Notes: generated from the sequence alone by a model not told the origin. Counted from the first letter of the stretch, positions 48,945-59,073 are shown. The stretch is 64,000 nt of DNA from Stenotrophomonas sp. BIGb0135 (GCF_024810105.1 NZ_JANUDX010000002.1:310001-374000); one strand, 5' to 3'. Translations and numbers: made by a program.

Positions 48945-48968
48945 CAGCCGACCAACGGTCGGCGCTAC
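48945..48968 (-). repeat. SMAG palindrome supplying the DUF72 stop codon
   Basis: On the minus strand the element starts GTAG and continues CGCCGACC-GTTGGTCGGC-TG, a near-perfect palindrome. Its TAG (48967-48965) is the stop codon of the DUF72 gene. Confidence 0.7.
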
Positions 48969-49783
48969 GTTGCCCCGACGCGGGACAACTGCTCGCGCAG
49001 CGCCATCGCCGCGCCTGGATTGCGTTGTTTGGCCGCGCCAATGAACAGCACATAGACCTCGCGCGGCCCGCGTGCGGGCGCCTCGGCGGCGACATGTGGC
49101 AGGTCGGGGTTGTCGTCCCCGCGTGCCCAGCGCATCGCGCGCAGACACCATTGTTCCAGCGCCCGCTCCGGATAGCCTGCGCGCAGGTTGGCGCGCGCGT
49201 GCATCAACCGCGCATAGACGAAATCAGCGGTTGGATCGGCAAAGCTGGGGTAATCGTTGGAGCCGCTGAACACCAGCGCCACGTTGTGCGCGCGGGCCAC
49301 GGCGACCAGTTCCGGCGTCCACGCGGCGGGGTTGCGCACCTCCAGGGCATGCTGCAACCGGTGGCCGTCGGCCTCGCGCGGCAGCGCCTGCAGGAAGCCG
49401 TCGAACTCCGGTGCCGCGGCCGGGTGGGTATCGCCGAACTGCCAGACCAGAGGGCCCAGCCGATCGCCCAGCGTCACGATCCCGTCGATGAACGCCTCCG
49501 CCCGTGCGCCTACCCGGGACAGGTCGTGGGTCTGGGTGATCGTGCGCGGCGCCTTGGCCGAAAAGCGGAAGCCGGGCGGGGTCTGCTCACGCCACTGCGC
49601 GTAGACCGCCGGCTTCTGCGCCCGGTAGAAGGTGCTGTTGATTTCGATGCAGCCCAGTGCGCGGCTGGCATGGGCCAACTCTTCGCGCTGCGCCAGGCCG
49701 GCCGGGTAGAAGGTGCCGCCCCGCCAGGCCGGGAAGACCCAGCCGCCGATGCCGGTGCGGATGCGTCCGGGTGCCGCGGTCAT
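48965..49783 (-). CDS. DUF72 (YecE-like) family protein
   Basis: A 272-residue TIM-barrel-like protein of the DUF72 family. Signature blocks are RIRTGIGGWVFPAWRGGTFYPAG, EINSTFYRAQKPAVYAQWREQTPPGFRFSAKAPRTITQ and RLGPLVWQFGDT. Family function is unsettled; enzymatic barrels with metal sites have been proposed. Its ATG overlaps the VOC gene stop (ATGA), so the two are coupled. The stop codon lies inside a SMAG repeat. Confidence 0.88.
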   Translation of the reverse strand: MTAAPGRIRTGIGGWVFPAWRGGTFYPAGLAQREELAHASRALGCIEINSTFYRAQKPAVYAQWREQTPPGFRFSAKAPRTITQTHDLSRVGARAEAFIDGIVTLGDRLGPLVWQFGDTHPAAAPEFDGFLQALPREADGHRLQHALEVRNPAAWTPELVAVARAHNVALVFSGSNDYPSFADPTADFVYARLMHARANLRAGYPERALEQWCLRAMRWARGDDNPDLPHVAAEAPARGPREVYVLFIGAAKQRNPGAAMALREQLSRVGAT

Positions 49784-50220
49784 GCGCCGCCGGCGGCCGC
49801 GCGCCAGGGATCGTAGCTGCCGAACCACCACAGGTAGCCTTCCAGGTCGCGGCAGGCGTAGCCGCGGCCGCCATAGGCCTGGTCGGCGATGTCGATCACC
49901 ACCTGCGCCCCGGCGGCGACCGCGCGCGCGTAATGCGCATCCGGATCGGCCACGATCACGCAGGCACTCTGGGTCTGGCGGCCGCCCACCTCGTCGGGGT
50001 GCGCGCTGTAGCGCCCCCATTCGCTGGCGTTGTCCACCGAGCCGAGCATCACCATGCCGTGGCCATACACCAGCTGTGCGTGGTGGACCACGTCACCGTC
50101 GGCGTACACCGCCTGCGCGTGGAAGCCGAACGCGCGCTGCAACCACGCAATGGCCGCATGCGCGTCGCGGTAGCGCAGGCATGGGATGACGGTCGATACG
50201 GTATCGGCGGGCGCGGTCAT
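49780..50220 (-). CDS. VOC superfamily (glyoxalase/PhnB-like) protein
   Basis: A 146-residue protein with two beta-alpha-beta-beta-beta modules. It starts MTAPADTVSTVIPCLRYRDAHAAIAWLQRAFGFHAQAVYADGD, then VVHHAQLVYGHGMVMLGS, and in the second half GAQVVIDIADQAYGGRGYACRDLEGYLWWFGSYDP. This resembles glyoxalase/bleomycin-resistance proteins of the PhnB type. Substrate and metal use are unknown. GGAGACCCGC precedes the ATG at 50220. The frame could begin earlier but the RBS favours this start. Confidence 0.87.
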   Translation of the reverse strand: MTAPADTVSTVIPCLRYRDAHAAIAWLQRAFGFHAQAVYADGDVVHHAQLVYGHGMVMLGSVDNASEWGRYSAHPDEVGGRQTQSACVIVADPDAHYARAVAAGAQVVIDIADQAYGGRGYACRDLEGYLWWFGSYDPWRAAAGGA

Positions 50221-50351
50221 GCGGGTCTCCGGAAACGGGCCTCCTTCTGGCACAGGCGAGCCTGCCGGTGCCCGCGTTACCATCGTGCGAAACCCGGCGC
50301 CGGGCCCCTGCCGGCCTCAACGCCCCCGCGACATGCAACCGGAGACACTGT

Positions 50352-51929
50352 TTGAACACATCCTGGATCGGAGGCGTCGTGCTGCTGGCATGCGCACCTT
50401 TGGCGTCGGCAGCGGTGCCGACGGAACTGCAGCGGCTGGATGCCACTGTCGAACGCGTGCGCAGCCAGTTCGACGTGCCCGGCATCGCGGTGGCGGTGGT
50501 CAAGGACGGGCAGGTGGTGCTCGAGCGCGGCTACGGCGTGCGCGAGCTGGGCAAGCCGGCCCCGGTGCAGGCCGATACATTGTTCGCGATCGCGTCGAAC
50601 ACCAAGGCCTTTACCGCCACCTCGCTGAACCTGCTCGCCGAGCAGGGCAGGTTGAAGATGGACGACCGGGTGATCGACCACCTGCCGGGCTTCCGCATGT
50701 CCGACCCGTACGTCACCGGCGAGATGCGCATCCGCGACCTGCTTTCGCACCGCAGTGGGCTCAGCCTGGGGGCGGGCGACCTGCTGTTCTGGCCGACCAC
50801 CGGCTACAGCAACCAGGAGGTGGTGCAGCGCCTGGCCAAGGTGCCGCTCAAGGCGGGCTTCCGCGACCGTTACGCCTACGACAACATCCTCTACGCAGTG
50901 GCCCAGCAGGTGATCGAGCAGGTCTCGGGGCAGTCCTACGCCGACTTCCTGCAGCAGCACATTTTCACCCCGGTCGGCATGGACGGCACCCGCTACAACG
51001 CCGACCATCTCAAGCCCGGCGACAACGCCGCGGTCGGCCACGCCAAATACGACTTCAGCACGTTGCGTACCGTCGCGCCGCTGACCTGGTCCAACAATGC
51101 CGGCGCCGGTGGCATCTATTCCAGCGTGCATGACATGGCGCGCTGGATGAACGTGCAGCTGGCGCACGGAACGCTGGAAAACGGGCAGGCGCTGTTCAGC
51201 GCCAAGAGCCAGCAGGGCATGTGGCAGATGATCACCCCGCAGGCGGTGCCCGAGCCGAGCGTTCCGCAACTGGCAGCGGCCAAACCCAACTTCGCCGGCT
51301 ATGGCGAAGGCTGGAGCCTGAGCGATTACCGCGGCCAGAAGCTGGTCTGGCACACCGGCGGCTGGCCGGGCATGGTCTCGCGGGTGACCCTGGTGCCCGA
51401 ACAGAAGCTGGGCATCGTGGTGCTGACCAACCAGGAAGTGGGCGCGGCCTTCAACGCCATCACCATGGACGTGCTCGATGCGTACCTGCAGGCGCCGCAG
51501 ACCGACTGGGTGGCCGCGTATGCCGCCGCCGTGGCGAAGGCGCAGGACAAGGCCGACGAGGGCTGGGCCAGGCACCAGGCTGCGCGCGACGCCAGCTCCC
51601 GGCCGTCGCTGCCGCTTGCCGGGTATGCCGGCGGCTACCGTGATGCCTGGTATGGCGACGTGGCCGTGGAGCAGAAGGGGCGCACGCTGCGCCTGCGCTT
51701 CGGCAAGACCGCCCAGCTGGTCGGCACGCTGGAGCATTGGCAGCACGACACCTTCATCGTGCGCTGGGACGACCGCTCGCTCAATGCCGATGCCTTCGTG
51801 AATTTCAGCCTGGACCCGGACGGCAAGGTACGCGACATGCGCATGCAGGCGATCTCCTCGCTCACCGATTTCAGCTTCGATTTCCAGGACCTGTTGTTTG
51901 TCCCGGTCGTGGCCGACGCCAAGGGCTGA
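50352..51929 (+). CDS. secreted serine hydrolase, class C beta-lactamase/esterase family
   Basis: A 525-residue exported hydrolase. The TTG at 50352 has GGAG six bases upstream and gives MNTSWIGGVVLLACAPLASA, a signal peptide. The penicillin-recognising core shows S82-x-x-K85 (ASNTKAFT), the Tyr-x-Asn-type motif in RYAYDNILYA, and HTGG (WHTGGWPGM) in place of KTG. The HTGG form and the C-terminal DUF3471-like domain (residues about 410-525) point to an esterase or D-amino-peptidase rather than a resistance enzyme. No ampR-type regulator is adjacent. All three catalytic motifs are intact. Confidence 0.92.
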   Translation: MNTSWIGGVVLLACAPLASAAVPTELQRLDATVERVRSQFDVPGIAVAVVKDGQVVLERGYGVRELGKPAPVQADTLFAIASNTKAFTATSLNLLAEQGRLKMDDRVIDHLPGFRMSDPYVTGEMRIRDLLSHRSGLSLGAGDLLFWPTTGYSNQEVVQRLAKVPLKAGFRDRYAYDNILYAVAQQVIEQVSGQSYADFLQQHIFTPVGMDGTRYNADHLKPGDNAAVGHAKYDFSTLRTVAPLTWSNNAGAGGIYSSVHDMARWMNVQLAHGTLENGQALFSAKSQQGMWQMITPQAVPEPSVPQLAAAKPNFAGYGEGWSLSDYRGQKLVWHTGGWPGMVSRVTLVPEQKLGIVVLTNQEVGAAFNAITMDVLDAYLQAPQTDWVAAYAAAVAKAQDKADEGWARHQAARDASSRPSLPLAGYAGGYRDAWYGDVAVEQKGRTLRLRFGKTAQLVGTLEHWQHDTFIVRWDDRSLNADAFVNFSLDPDGKVRDMRMQAISSLTDFSFDFQDLLFVPVVADAKG

Positions 51930-51982
51930 ACCCCGCCGCCGACCTGTGATGGAGGCGCGAGTAAAAGAACGGGCCGTGGTGG

Positions 51983-51988
51983 GATAAT
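51983..51988 (+). promoter_or_regulatory. candidate -10 element (GATAAT) of the ABC exporter gene
   Basis: GATAAT, within GATAATCGCGGCC, lies 30 bases before the ATG. Confidence 0.45.
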
Positions 51989-52018
51989 CGCGGCCTGTTT
52001 TGTTTCGGGTGCACTGCG

Positions 52019-53851
<1,833 letters not shown>

Positions 53852-53978
53852 GGCCGGGTGGGGTGTGGTGGTGATTGCGCGGGGTCCGGCGCTCGCTGAC
53901 GCCAACCGCAGGGGCGGCAGGGGTCCGCAAAATAGAGGTTCATCGCCCTTATCCGGGGTAAGCAGAAGCGCGCGTTGA

Positions 53979-54016
53979 CCCGTTCCGGGCGCGGGGGGCG
54001 GTGGGCCCGGAACGGG
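53979..54016 (+). terminator. GC-rich inverted repeat after the ABC exporter gene
   Basis: Arms CCCGTTCCGGGC and GCCCGGAACGGG are perfect over 12 bp with a 14-base GC loop. There is no T run, so termination would have to be rho-assisted; it may alternatively be part of the structured intergenic element. Confidence 0.4.
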
Positions 54017-54065
54017 CCCTCATGCCCTTTCCGGTGAATGTCCCCGGCGTCGGCCTCCTGCTGCT

Positions 54066-54088
54066 TGCCGAGCCTGGCTCGGCACTAC
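54066..54088 (-). repeat. SMAG palindrome, GTAG-TGCCGAGCC type
   Basis: On the minus strand it reads GTAG then TGCCGAGCC-AGGCTCGGCA, a perfect palindrome after the GTAG. It is a different sequence class from the copies at 2252-2643. It sits inside the outer inverted repeats CCCCGG/CCGGGG and CATGCCCT/AGGGCATG. Confidence 0.7.
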
Positions 54089-54167
54089 CGGGGTCCTCCG
54101 AGGGCATGGGGGTTCAGCGCCCGACCCACCGACGGACCCCAGAAAATCCTGGCTACGGCCTGCTTAC

Positions 54168-54216
54168 CGCAAGCCGAGCCCCGTAGCAGCCGGTAGGCCC
54201 CTGGGCAAAATAAAGG
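54168..54216 (+). repeat. 49-bp conserved intergenic element, copy B
   Basis: It begins CGCAAG and ends AAAGG, sharing AGGCCCCTGGGCAAAA with copy A at 26901-26949 (opposite strand). The differences are single substitutions without gaps. In this copy the central part forms the left arm of an inverted repeat ending at 54266. Confidence 0.65.
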
Positions 54217-54266
54217 AGGAGGCCGCTTGGCGGCCGGGGGACATTTGCATCAGGGGCCTACCGGCT
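54188..54266 (+). repeat. 16-bp perfect inverted repeat with internal hairpin
   Basis: Arms AGCCGGTAGGCCCCTG (54188-54203) and CAGGGGCCTACCGGCT (54251-54266) are exact inverted repeats. The 47-base loop contains GGCCGC-TTG-GCGGCC and the purine-rich AAAGGAGGAGG. Weaker pairing extends outward. An RNA of either strand would form a long rod with a side hairpin. Confidence 0.7.
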
Positions 54267-54420
54267 TCTGCGGGGCGCATACGCTCGCGGGTAGCCCGGA
54301 ACGGAGACGCCCACCCGATCAGCCACACGTCGCCGACACTATCCGTCCACGCGCGTAGCGTCGTACGCATTCGGCGGCGGCTCTTGCAACAAACCACGCC
54401 TGATCAGAGGGGAGAAGAAC

Positions 54421-54449
54421 AAAAAAACGGCCCGGGTCACCCCGGGCCG
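54421..54449 (-). terminator. rho-independent terminator of the DUF885 gene
   Basis: On the minus strand CGGCCCGGG-GTGA-CCCGGGCCG is followed by seven T. It lies about 30 bp after the stop codon. Confidence 0.9.
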
Positions 54450-54480
54450 CTTGCCTGTCTGACGAGGAACGAGGCAGTGC

Positions 54481-56289
54481 TTACTCGATCGGCTGGTCCA
54501 GCATCAGCTGGCGCGCGAAACGCACCGGCGGTGCGCCGTAGGACAGCATCTGGTCATGGTAGGCCTTCAGGTTGAACTTCGCGCCCAGCCTGTCCTGCAT
54601 CGCCTTGCGCGTATCGAAGTGCTCCTGCGCACCCACGAAGTAGGTCGGCAACTGCGCCGACGTCAACTGCGCGCGCACCCACTTGCCCGACGCCTCGCTT
54701 TCCTGCTGGAACGCATCGTGGGTCATCAGATGCATCGCCTTGTCGCGGCTCCAGTTGTCCACGTGCACGCCCTGGTCCAGGATCGCGTTGGAGATGGTGC
54801 GCAGGTAGAACTTCAGCTGCACCAGGTGGAACAGCGGATCGTTGTCCAGGTAACCCTGCTCCTGCATCATCCGCTCGGTATAGACCGCCCAGCCCTCCGC
54901 GAACAGCCCCGAACGCAGCACCGCGCGCAGCGTCGACGGGAACTTGCCCGAATGCCAGCCTTCCAGATAATGCCCCGGCGTGCCCTCGTGGATGCTCAGC
55001 AGATGGATCATCCGGCTGTTGTATTCGCGCAGGAACGAATCGACCTGCTTGTCGCTCCAATCGTCCGGAATCGGCGACACCGCGTAGAACGTCTTCAGGT
55101 TCTTGTCCAGCGGGCCGGGCGAATCGCAGTAGGCCACGGCCACGCCACGCTGGAACTCGGGCATCAGGATGATGTCCACCGGCGAATCGGGCAGCGTCAT
55201 CAGGTCATGCTTGCGCACGAATTCGGTGGACTGCGCCAGCGCCGCCTTCGCATCGTCCACCACCTTGTCGCGCGCCGGCTTGTCGGCGTAGGCCAGTTCC
55301 AGCGCCGCCTCGATCGCGGCCTGCTGCTGCGCGTCGGTCGGGTTGGCCGGCAGCGCCGGCGCGCCCGGCTTGTCCTTCAGCACGGTCTGCGCGATGCCGT
55401 ACATGACCCCGCGCACGCGCTGCAGTTCAGCGCGCGCACGCTCGCCGATCTCCGCGCGCGACAGCGAGGAGTTCAGCGCGAACTTCAGCTTCTGGTCGTA
55501 CAGCTCGGCACCGATGCGGAAGTCGCCCTTGGCGTTGGGCACCAGGGTCGTGTCCAGCCAGGTCTGCTGCTCCTCGACCGCCTTCTTCAGGCCGTCGATC
55601 GCCGCCTGCAGCCGCTTGCCGTCTTCGGCCGGCAGCTCGCCGATGTGCGGGGTGATGAAGGTATCGACGATGCTGAGGATGCCGCGGTTCTGCTTGGCCA
55701 CCGTCTCGGCGTGGATCTTCGGCACGCGCGCCGGGTCCAGGTTCTCGCGCGCCTGCGCGAAGATCTGCGGCAGCTTCTCCATGCGTGCGGTGGCCGCCTT
55801 CAGGCGCTCGGGCAGCGGGGCGAACTCACGCGCCATCAGTCCGTACAGCGCGCTGCCGGCCATGCCGTTGTAGATCTGCGGGTCCCACTTGGACGACTGC
55901 AGCACCTCGGCCGTCCAGATCTCGGACTGCAGCTGGTTGCGCAGGATCGCCGCGTCGACCTGGTTCTCGCGCGAGAGCTTGCTCACGTCGATGCGGTCGA
56001 GGTCGGCGACCAGGGCCTTGTAGGCGGTCAGCATCTTCTGCTGGCCGGCGGCACTGAGGTCGTCGATCTCGGCATCGTAGCGGTGGTCGCCGATCTGGGT
56101 GGCGCTGATCGGCGACAGCTGCATCCAGGTGTCCAGGGCGCGCTTGGAAAGATCGGCGAAGGCGGTATCGACCGCCGCGTCACCGGCGCTGGCGGGCGCC
56201 GCGGTGCCGGTCGGGGCGGGCGGGGCATCGGCCTGCTGGCAACCGCCGAGGGCGGCGATCAGGGCGAGGGCGAGAAGATGCTGGCGCAT
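54481..56289 (-). CDS. DUF885 family putative metallopeptidase, lipoprotein
   Basis: A 602-residue protein with signal peptide MRQHLLALALIAALGGC and lipobox at Cys17. The mostly helical chain matches DUF885, which includes predicted zinc peptidases. The motif HEGTPGH near residues 434-440 is the expected metal site, followed by EGWAVYTERMMQE, which holds a conserved Glu. Other blocks are QNRGILSIVDTFITP and NPTDAQQQAAIEAA. It is likely to act in the periplasm on peptides together with the M13 and M28 enzymes of this window. The start ATG at 56289 gives the signal peptide directly. Confidence 0.88.
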   Translation of the reverse strand: MRQHLLALALIAALGGCQQADAPPAPTGTAAPASAGDAAVDTAFADLSKRALDTWMQLSPISATQIGDHRYDAEIDDLSAAGQQKMLTAYKALVADLDRIDVSKLSRENQVDAAILRNQLQSEIWTAEVLQSSKWDPQIYNGMAGSALYGLMAREFAPLPERLKAATARMEKLPQIFAQARENLDPARVPKIHAETVAKQNRGILSIVDTFITPHIGELPAEDGKRLQAAIDGLKKAVEEQQTWLDTTLVPNAKGDFRIGAELYDQKLKFALNSSLSRAEIGERARAELQRVRGVMYGIAQTVLKDKPGAPALPANPTDAQQQAAIEAALELAYADKPARDKVVDDAKAALAQSTEFVRKHDLMTLPDSPVDIILMPEFQRGVAVAYCDSPGPLDKNLKTFYAVSPIPDDWSDKQVDSFLREYNSRMIHLLSIHEGTPGHYLEGWHSGKFPSTLRAVLRSGLFAEGWAVYTERMMQEQGYLDNDPLFHLVQLKFYLRTISNAILDQGVHVDNWSRDKAMHLMTHDAFQQESEASGKWVRAQLTSAQLPTYFVGAQEHFDTRKAMQDRLGAKFNLKAYHDQMLSYGAPPVRFARQLMLDQPIE

Positions 56290-56318
56290 CGGCGATCCTG
56301 TGCTGTGGTCAATCGCCG

Positions 56319-56324
56319 AGCATA
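56319..56324 (-). promoter_or_regulatory. candidate -10 element (TATGCT) of the DUF885 gene
   Basis: Read on the minus strand TATGCT lies 29 bases before the DUF885 ATG. The same hexamer precedes creB and phaZ. Confidence 0.35.
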
Positions 56325-56391
56325 GGCCCCCCCGCCCGATCGCACCCGTGCCATTGGATTACCATGGCCCTTTCCAGCCGGAGGGCGTGCC

Positions 56392-56748
56392 ATGCAGTAC
56401 GAAGGGAGCTGTCATTGCGGGCAGATCGCATTCGTGGTCGAGGCCTCCGAGCCGATCAGCGAGGCGCTGGACTGCAATTGTTCGTTGTGCCGCCGGCGCG
56501 GCGGCCTGCTGTGGTTCGGGCCGCGCGCCGCGCTGGACCTGAAGACGGCCGCGGCCGACGTGGCCACCTACCAGTTCAACCAGCACCACCTGGAGCACCA
56601 CCATTGCCGCACGTGCGGCGTTGCCCCGTTCAGCGAGGGCGTGGACCCGCGCAGCGGGCAGGCGATGGTGGCGGTCAATGTACGCTGCCTGCCCGGGGTA
56701 GACCTGGATGGGCTCACGATCACGCGGTTTGACGGAGCAAGCAAGTAG
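56392..56748 (+). CDS. GFA/CENP-V family zinc protein
   Basis: A 118-residue protein of the family once called glutathione-dependent formaldehyde-activating enzyme. Zinc cysteines are in YEGSCHCGQIAF (C7, C9), LDCNCSLCRRRGG and HHCRTCGVAPFSEG. The beta-rich fold is compact with two zinc sites. True enzymatic activity is doubtful for most members. GGAGGGCG precedes the ATG. The DUF4349 gene starts immediately after its TAG stop. Confidence 0.9.
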   Translation: MQYEGSCHCGQIAFVVEASEPISEALDCNCSLCRRRGGLLWFGPRAALDLKTAAADVATYQFNQHHLEHHHCRTCGVAPFSEGVDPRSGQAMVAVNVRCLPGVDLDGLTITRFDGASK

Positions 56749-57558
56749 ATGAAACGGACGAACGGGCGCCACGCGGGCGCCTTGGCAGGGATGCTGCTGC
56801 TGGCCCTGGCCGGCTGCAGCAAGCACGAGAGTGCCGCCGATGGTGCTGCCGGCGGGGCCGGCGCAGTGGCCTCGCCCGATGGCGCGTCGCTGGCCTACGA
56901 GCATGACATCGACATCCAGCTGGACGCGGCGCAGATCGGTGGGCGCGTGAAGGCGATCGCCGATGCCTGCCAGGCCGCCCGCTTCGGCGACTGCGCGGTG
57001 CTGCAGGTCGGCCAGCAGGGCGGTGAGTACCCAACCGGGTCGATCCGCGTGCGCATCGCGCCCAAGGGCGTGGAGCCGATCATCGGGCTGGCCGGGCAGG
57101 GCGGCGAAGTGGCCTCGCGCAACACCCATGCCGAAGATCTGGCCCAGCAGGTGGCCGACACCGCGCTGACCAAGGCGCGCCTGCAGAAGGAGCACGAGCG
57201 CCTGCTGGCCTACCAGGACAACAAGGACGTGAAGATGGCCGACCTGCTGGTGATCACCCAGCGGTTGTCCGAGATCGAAGCCGGCGTCGAGCAGGCCAGC
57301 AAGGAGGCCGCCCAGCAGCGGCGCCGCATCGATACCCAACTGGTCACGATGCAGTTCCACACGCCATCGGGGCAGCGCAGTCGCAGTGAAATCGGCGAGG
57401 CGCTGCGTGAGTCCGGCACGATCCTGACCACCAGCGTGGCCTTCGTGATCCGCGCCGTGGCCGCCTTGCTGCCGGTGGCGCTGATCGCGTGGCTGTTCGG
57501 CTGGATCGGGTTGAGGCTGTGGCGTCGGCGCCAGCGTCGCGCCGCGCGTGCCGGCTGA
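56749..57558 (+). CDS. DUF4349 family lipoprotein
   Basis: A 269-residue protein with signal MKRTNGRHAGALAGMLLLALAGC and a lipobox. The DUF4349 pattern is visible in DIDIQLDAAQIGGRVKAIADAC, GSIRVRIAPKGVEPIIGLAGQGGEVASRNTHAEDLAQQVADTA and a coiled coil (LVITQRLSEIEAGVEQASKEAAQQRRRID). One C-terminal membrane helix (VAALLPVALIAWLFGWIGLRLW) ends in a basic tail. With both a lipid anchor and a helix it could bridge membrane faces. The start follows the GFA stop without a gap, so the two are co-translated. Confidence 0.85.
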   Translation: MKRTNGRHAGALAGMLLLALAGCSKHESAADGAAGGAGAVASPDGASLAYEHDIDIQLDAAQIGGRVKAIADACQAARFGDCAVLQVGQQGGEYPTGSIRVRIAPKGVEPIIGLAGQGGEVASRNTHAEDLAQQVADTALTKARLQKEHERLLAYQDNKDVKMADLLVITQRLSEIEAGVEQASKEAAQQRRRIDTQLVTMQFHTPSGQRSRSEIGEALRESGTILTTSVAFVIRAVAALLPVALIAWLFGWIGLRLWRRRQRRAARAG

Positions 57559-57568
57559 GTAACGCCCA

Positions 57569-57595
57569 TGCGGTGCCGGCCTGGCCGGCACCGCA
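57569..57595. terminator. bidirectional hairpin between convergent genes
   Basis: TGCGGTGCCGG and CCGGCACCGCA are perfect 11-bp inverted arms with a five-base loop. It lies between the DUF4349 gene and the convergent acidic-protein gene and probably ends both transcripts, though T runs are absent. Confidence 0.5.
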
Positions 57596-57601
57596 GGCGC
57601 A

Positions 57602-57895
57602 TCAGCCTTCGTCGTTCTCGTACTCGACGAACACATCCAGTTCCAGCGCCAGCTCCTGCACCGCATCGCGCACGCGCTGGGCGGTATGGGCGTTGCCTAC
57701 TTCCACTTCCAGTTCGTGGGTACCCGGGCCGATGTCGTCGGACAGGCCCGCCGAGCTGGAATCGTCGTCGTCCATGTGGGGCATCAGGTCGTCGGTCTCC
57801 TCGACATGCTCGATGCCCTCGATGCTCTGCAGCAGGTCGGAGATGGCACGCGCGTCGTCTTCGGTGCCGGTGATTCGGAGTCGCAACAGGGCCAT
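57602..57895 (-). CDS. small acidic hypothetical protein
   Basis: A 97-residue, very acidic protein starting MALLRLRITGTEDDARAISDLLQSIEGIEHVEE. The start resembles a ferredoxin-like or ACT-type strand-helix (LRITGTEDDARAISDLLQSIEGI), and the end (RVRDAVQELALELDVFVEYENDEG) could be the second half of such a fold. A disordered Asp/Ser stretch (MDDDDSSS) lies between. AAGGCG precedes the ATG. No function can be given. Confidence 0.7.
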   Translation of the reverse strand: MALLRLRITGTEDDARAISDLLQSIEGIEHVEETDDLMPHMDDDDSSSAGLSDDIGPGTHELEVEVGNAHTAQRVRDAVQELALELDVFVEYENDEG

Positions 57896-57982
57896 GGAAT
57901 GCGCCTTGGGGGAAAGGAACTCCAGCCTAGCCAGCGCGTGGACAAGGCCGGGTGAGGACGGGTTGAAGCGTTCGTTGGGGGC

Positions 57983-58912
57983 TCAGGGGCGGCCGAGCAG
58001 TTCGTCCGGCAGTGCCGGTATCGGCGTGCGTTCGTCCAGCGCCTCGCGCTTGAGCCAGTCCATGAAGGCCAGCGCGGTGGGGCTCAGCGGGCGGTGTTCG
58101 GCGTGCACCACGTAATAGGCGTAGCGCGCCTTCAGTGCCGGGCCCGGCAGGCGCACCAGCTCGTAGCGCTGCAGGTAGGGCTGGGCGATGTGCTTGCGCG
58201 CCAGCACGGCGCCGATCCCGTAAACCGCCGCACGCATCGCATCGGTGCTGTCGCTGAAGGTGTGCAGCGATGGCAGCGTCAGCCCGCGCACCCCGGCGGC
58301 ACGGAACCAGTCGCGCCAGCCCTGCGGGGACATGTCGCTGATCAGCGGCAGCGCGGCGATCTGCGCCGGTTCGTGCAGTGCCGACACCCCGGCCAGCGCC
58401 GGCGACGCGACCGGGCACAGTTCGTCGTCCATCAGGTGGTGCGCGCGCAACCCCGGCCATTGCCCCAGACCATAGCGGATGCCCAGTTCCGGCCCGTTTT
58501 CGTCGAAGCGGACCAGCTCGGTGCTGGTCTGCAGTTCGATGCGCACCTGCGGATGCTGCGCGGTGAACCGCGCCAGCCGCGGCACCAGCCAGCAATAGGA
58601 CAACGAGCGGATGGTGGTGATGCGCAGCGGCACGATGTCCGCGTGCGGATGCAGGTTGCCGGCGACCGCGTTGAGATCACCCAGGGCCGCCGCCGCCGCG
58701 TCGGCCAGTTGGCGGCCTTCGGCGGTCAGTCGCACCCCGCGTGCATGGCGCTGGAACAGCATCGTGCCGAGCAGGTCTTCCAGCTTGCGCACATGGTGGC
58801 TGACCGCGCTCGCGGTGAGGTGCAGCTCCTCGGCGGCGTGGGCGAAGTTCTGGTGGCGGGCGGCAACGGCGAACACCCCCAGGGCGGGGAGCAGGGCAGG
58901 GCGCAGCAACAT
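57983..58912 (-). CDS. LysR family regulator, GcvA-like
   Basis: A 309-residue LysR-type regulator. The N-terminal helix-turn-helix is ALGVFAVAARHQNFAHAAEELHLTASAVSHHVRKLEDLLGTMLFQRHARGV, typical of the GcvA/AmpR branch. The two-lobed effector domain follows. The ATG at 58912 is used rather than a TTG two codons upstream. A perfect CAAATC-A-GATTTG palindrome lies 11 bp before the start, shared with the divergent EamA transporter gene, which is the likely target. Confidence 0.92.
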   Translation of the reverse strand: MLLRPALLPALGVFAVAARHQNFAHAAEELHLTASAVSHHVRKLEDLLGTMLFQRHARGVRLTAEGRQLADAAAAALGDLNAVAGNLHPHADIVPLRITTIRSLSYCWLVPRLARFTAQHPQVRIELQTSTELVRFDENGPELGIRYGLGQWPGLRAHHLMDDELCPVASPALAGVSALHEPAQIAALPLISDMSPQGWRDWFRAAGVRGLTLPSLHTFSDSTDAMRAAVYGIGAVLARKHIAQPYLQRYELVRLPGPALKARYAYYVVHAEHRPLSPTALAFMDWLKREALDERTPIPALPDELLGRP

Positions 58913-58922
58913 GGTCAAGACC

Positions 58923-58935
58923 CAAATCAGATTTG
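58923..58935. promoter_or_regulatory. LysR-type operator between the divergent LysR and EamA genes
   Basis: CAAATC-A-GATTTG is a perfect 13-bp palindrome in an AT-rich patch. It fits the T-N11-A class of LysR sites. It lies 11 bp from the LysR start and 138 bp from the EamA start. Confidence 0.55.
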
Positions 58936-59073
58936 TGGCTTGCCCGGATACTACGCGCTTGTGGGCCTCTGCCGGGAGGCGGATCCTGTTTCCCTGTCCC
59001 CCGGAGCCGCCCCCATGTTGTCGTCCGCGAACGTTCCCCAGCCGCGCATCTGCCTGTGGTCCGGGGGCCGGCC

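Larger units (their letters stand above)
53852..54480. other. 629-bp structured non-coding interval
   Basis: No supportable gene is present. The interval holds a GC-rich hairpin (53979-54016), a nested set of inverted repeats around a SMAG element (54021-54108), a 49-bp conserved element (54168-54216) that is the left half of a larger inverted repeat (54188-54266), and the terminator of the DUF885 gene (54421-54449). Small frames on both strands lack ribosome sites and codon bias. Confidence 0.6.

Noticed and set aside
50352..51929. AmpC beta-lactamase resistance gene
   Set aside because: The third motif is HTGG rather than KTG, a DUF3471-like domain is attached, and there is no adjacent ampR; an esterase or peptidase is more likely.
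54164..54397. A 77-codon minus-strand frame and a similar short frame near 26.9 kb sharing PRGLPAATGL
   Set aside because: The shared peptide is the translation of the conserved 49-bp element. The frames differ outside it and have no ribosome site, so I treat the DNA or RNA as the conserved unit.
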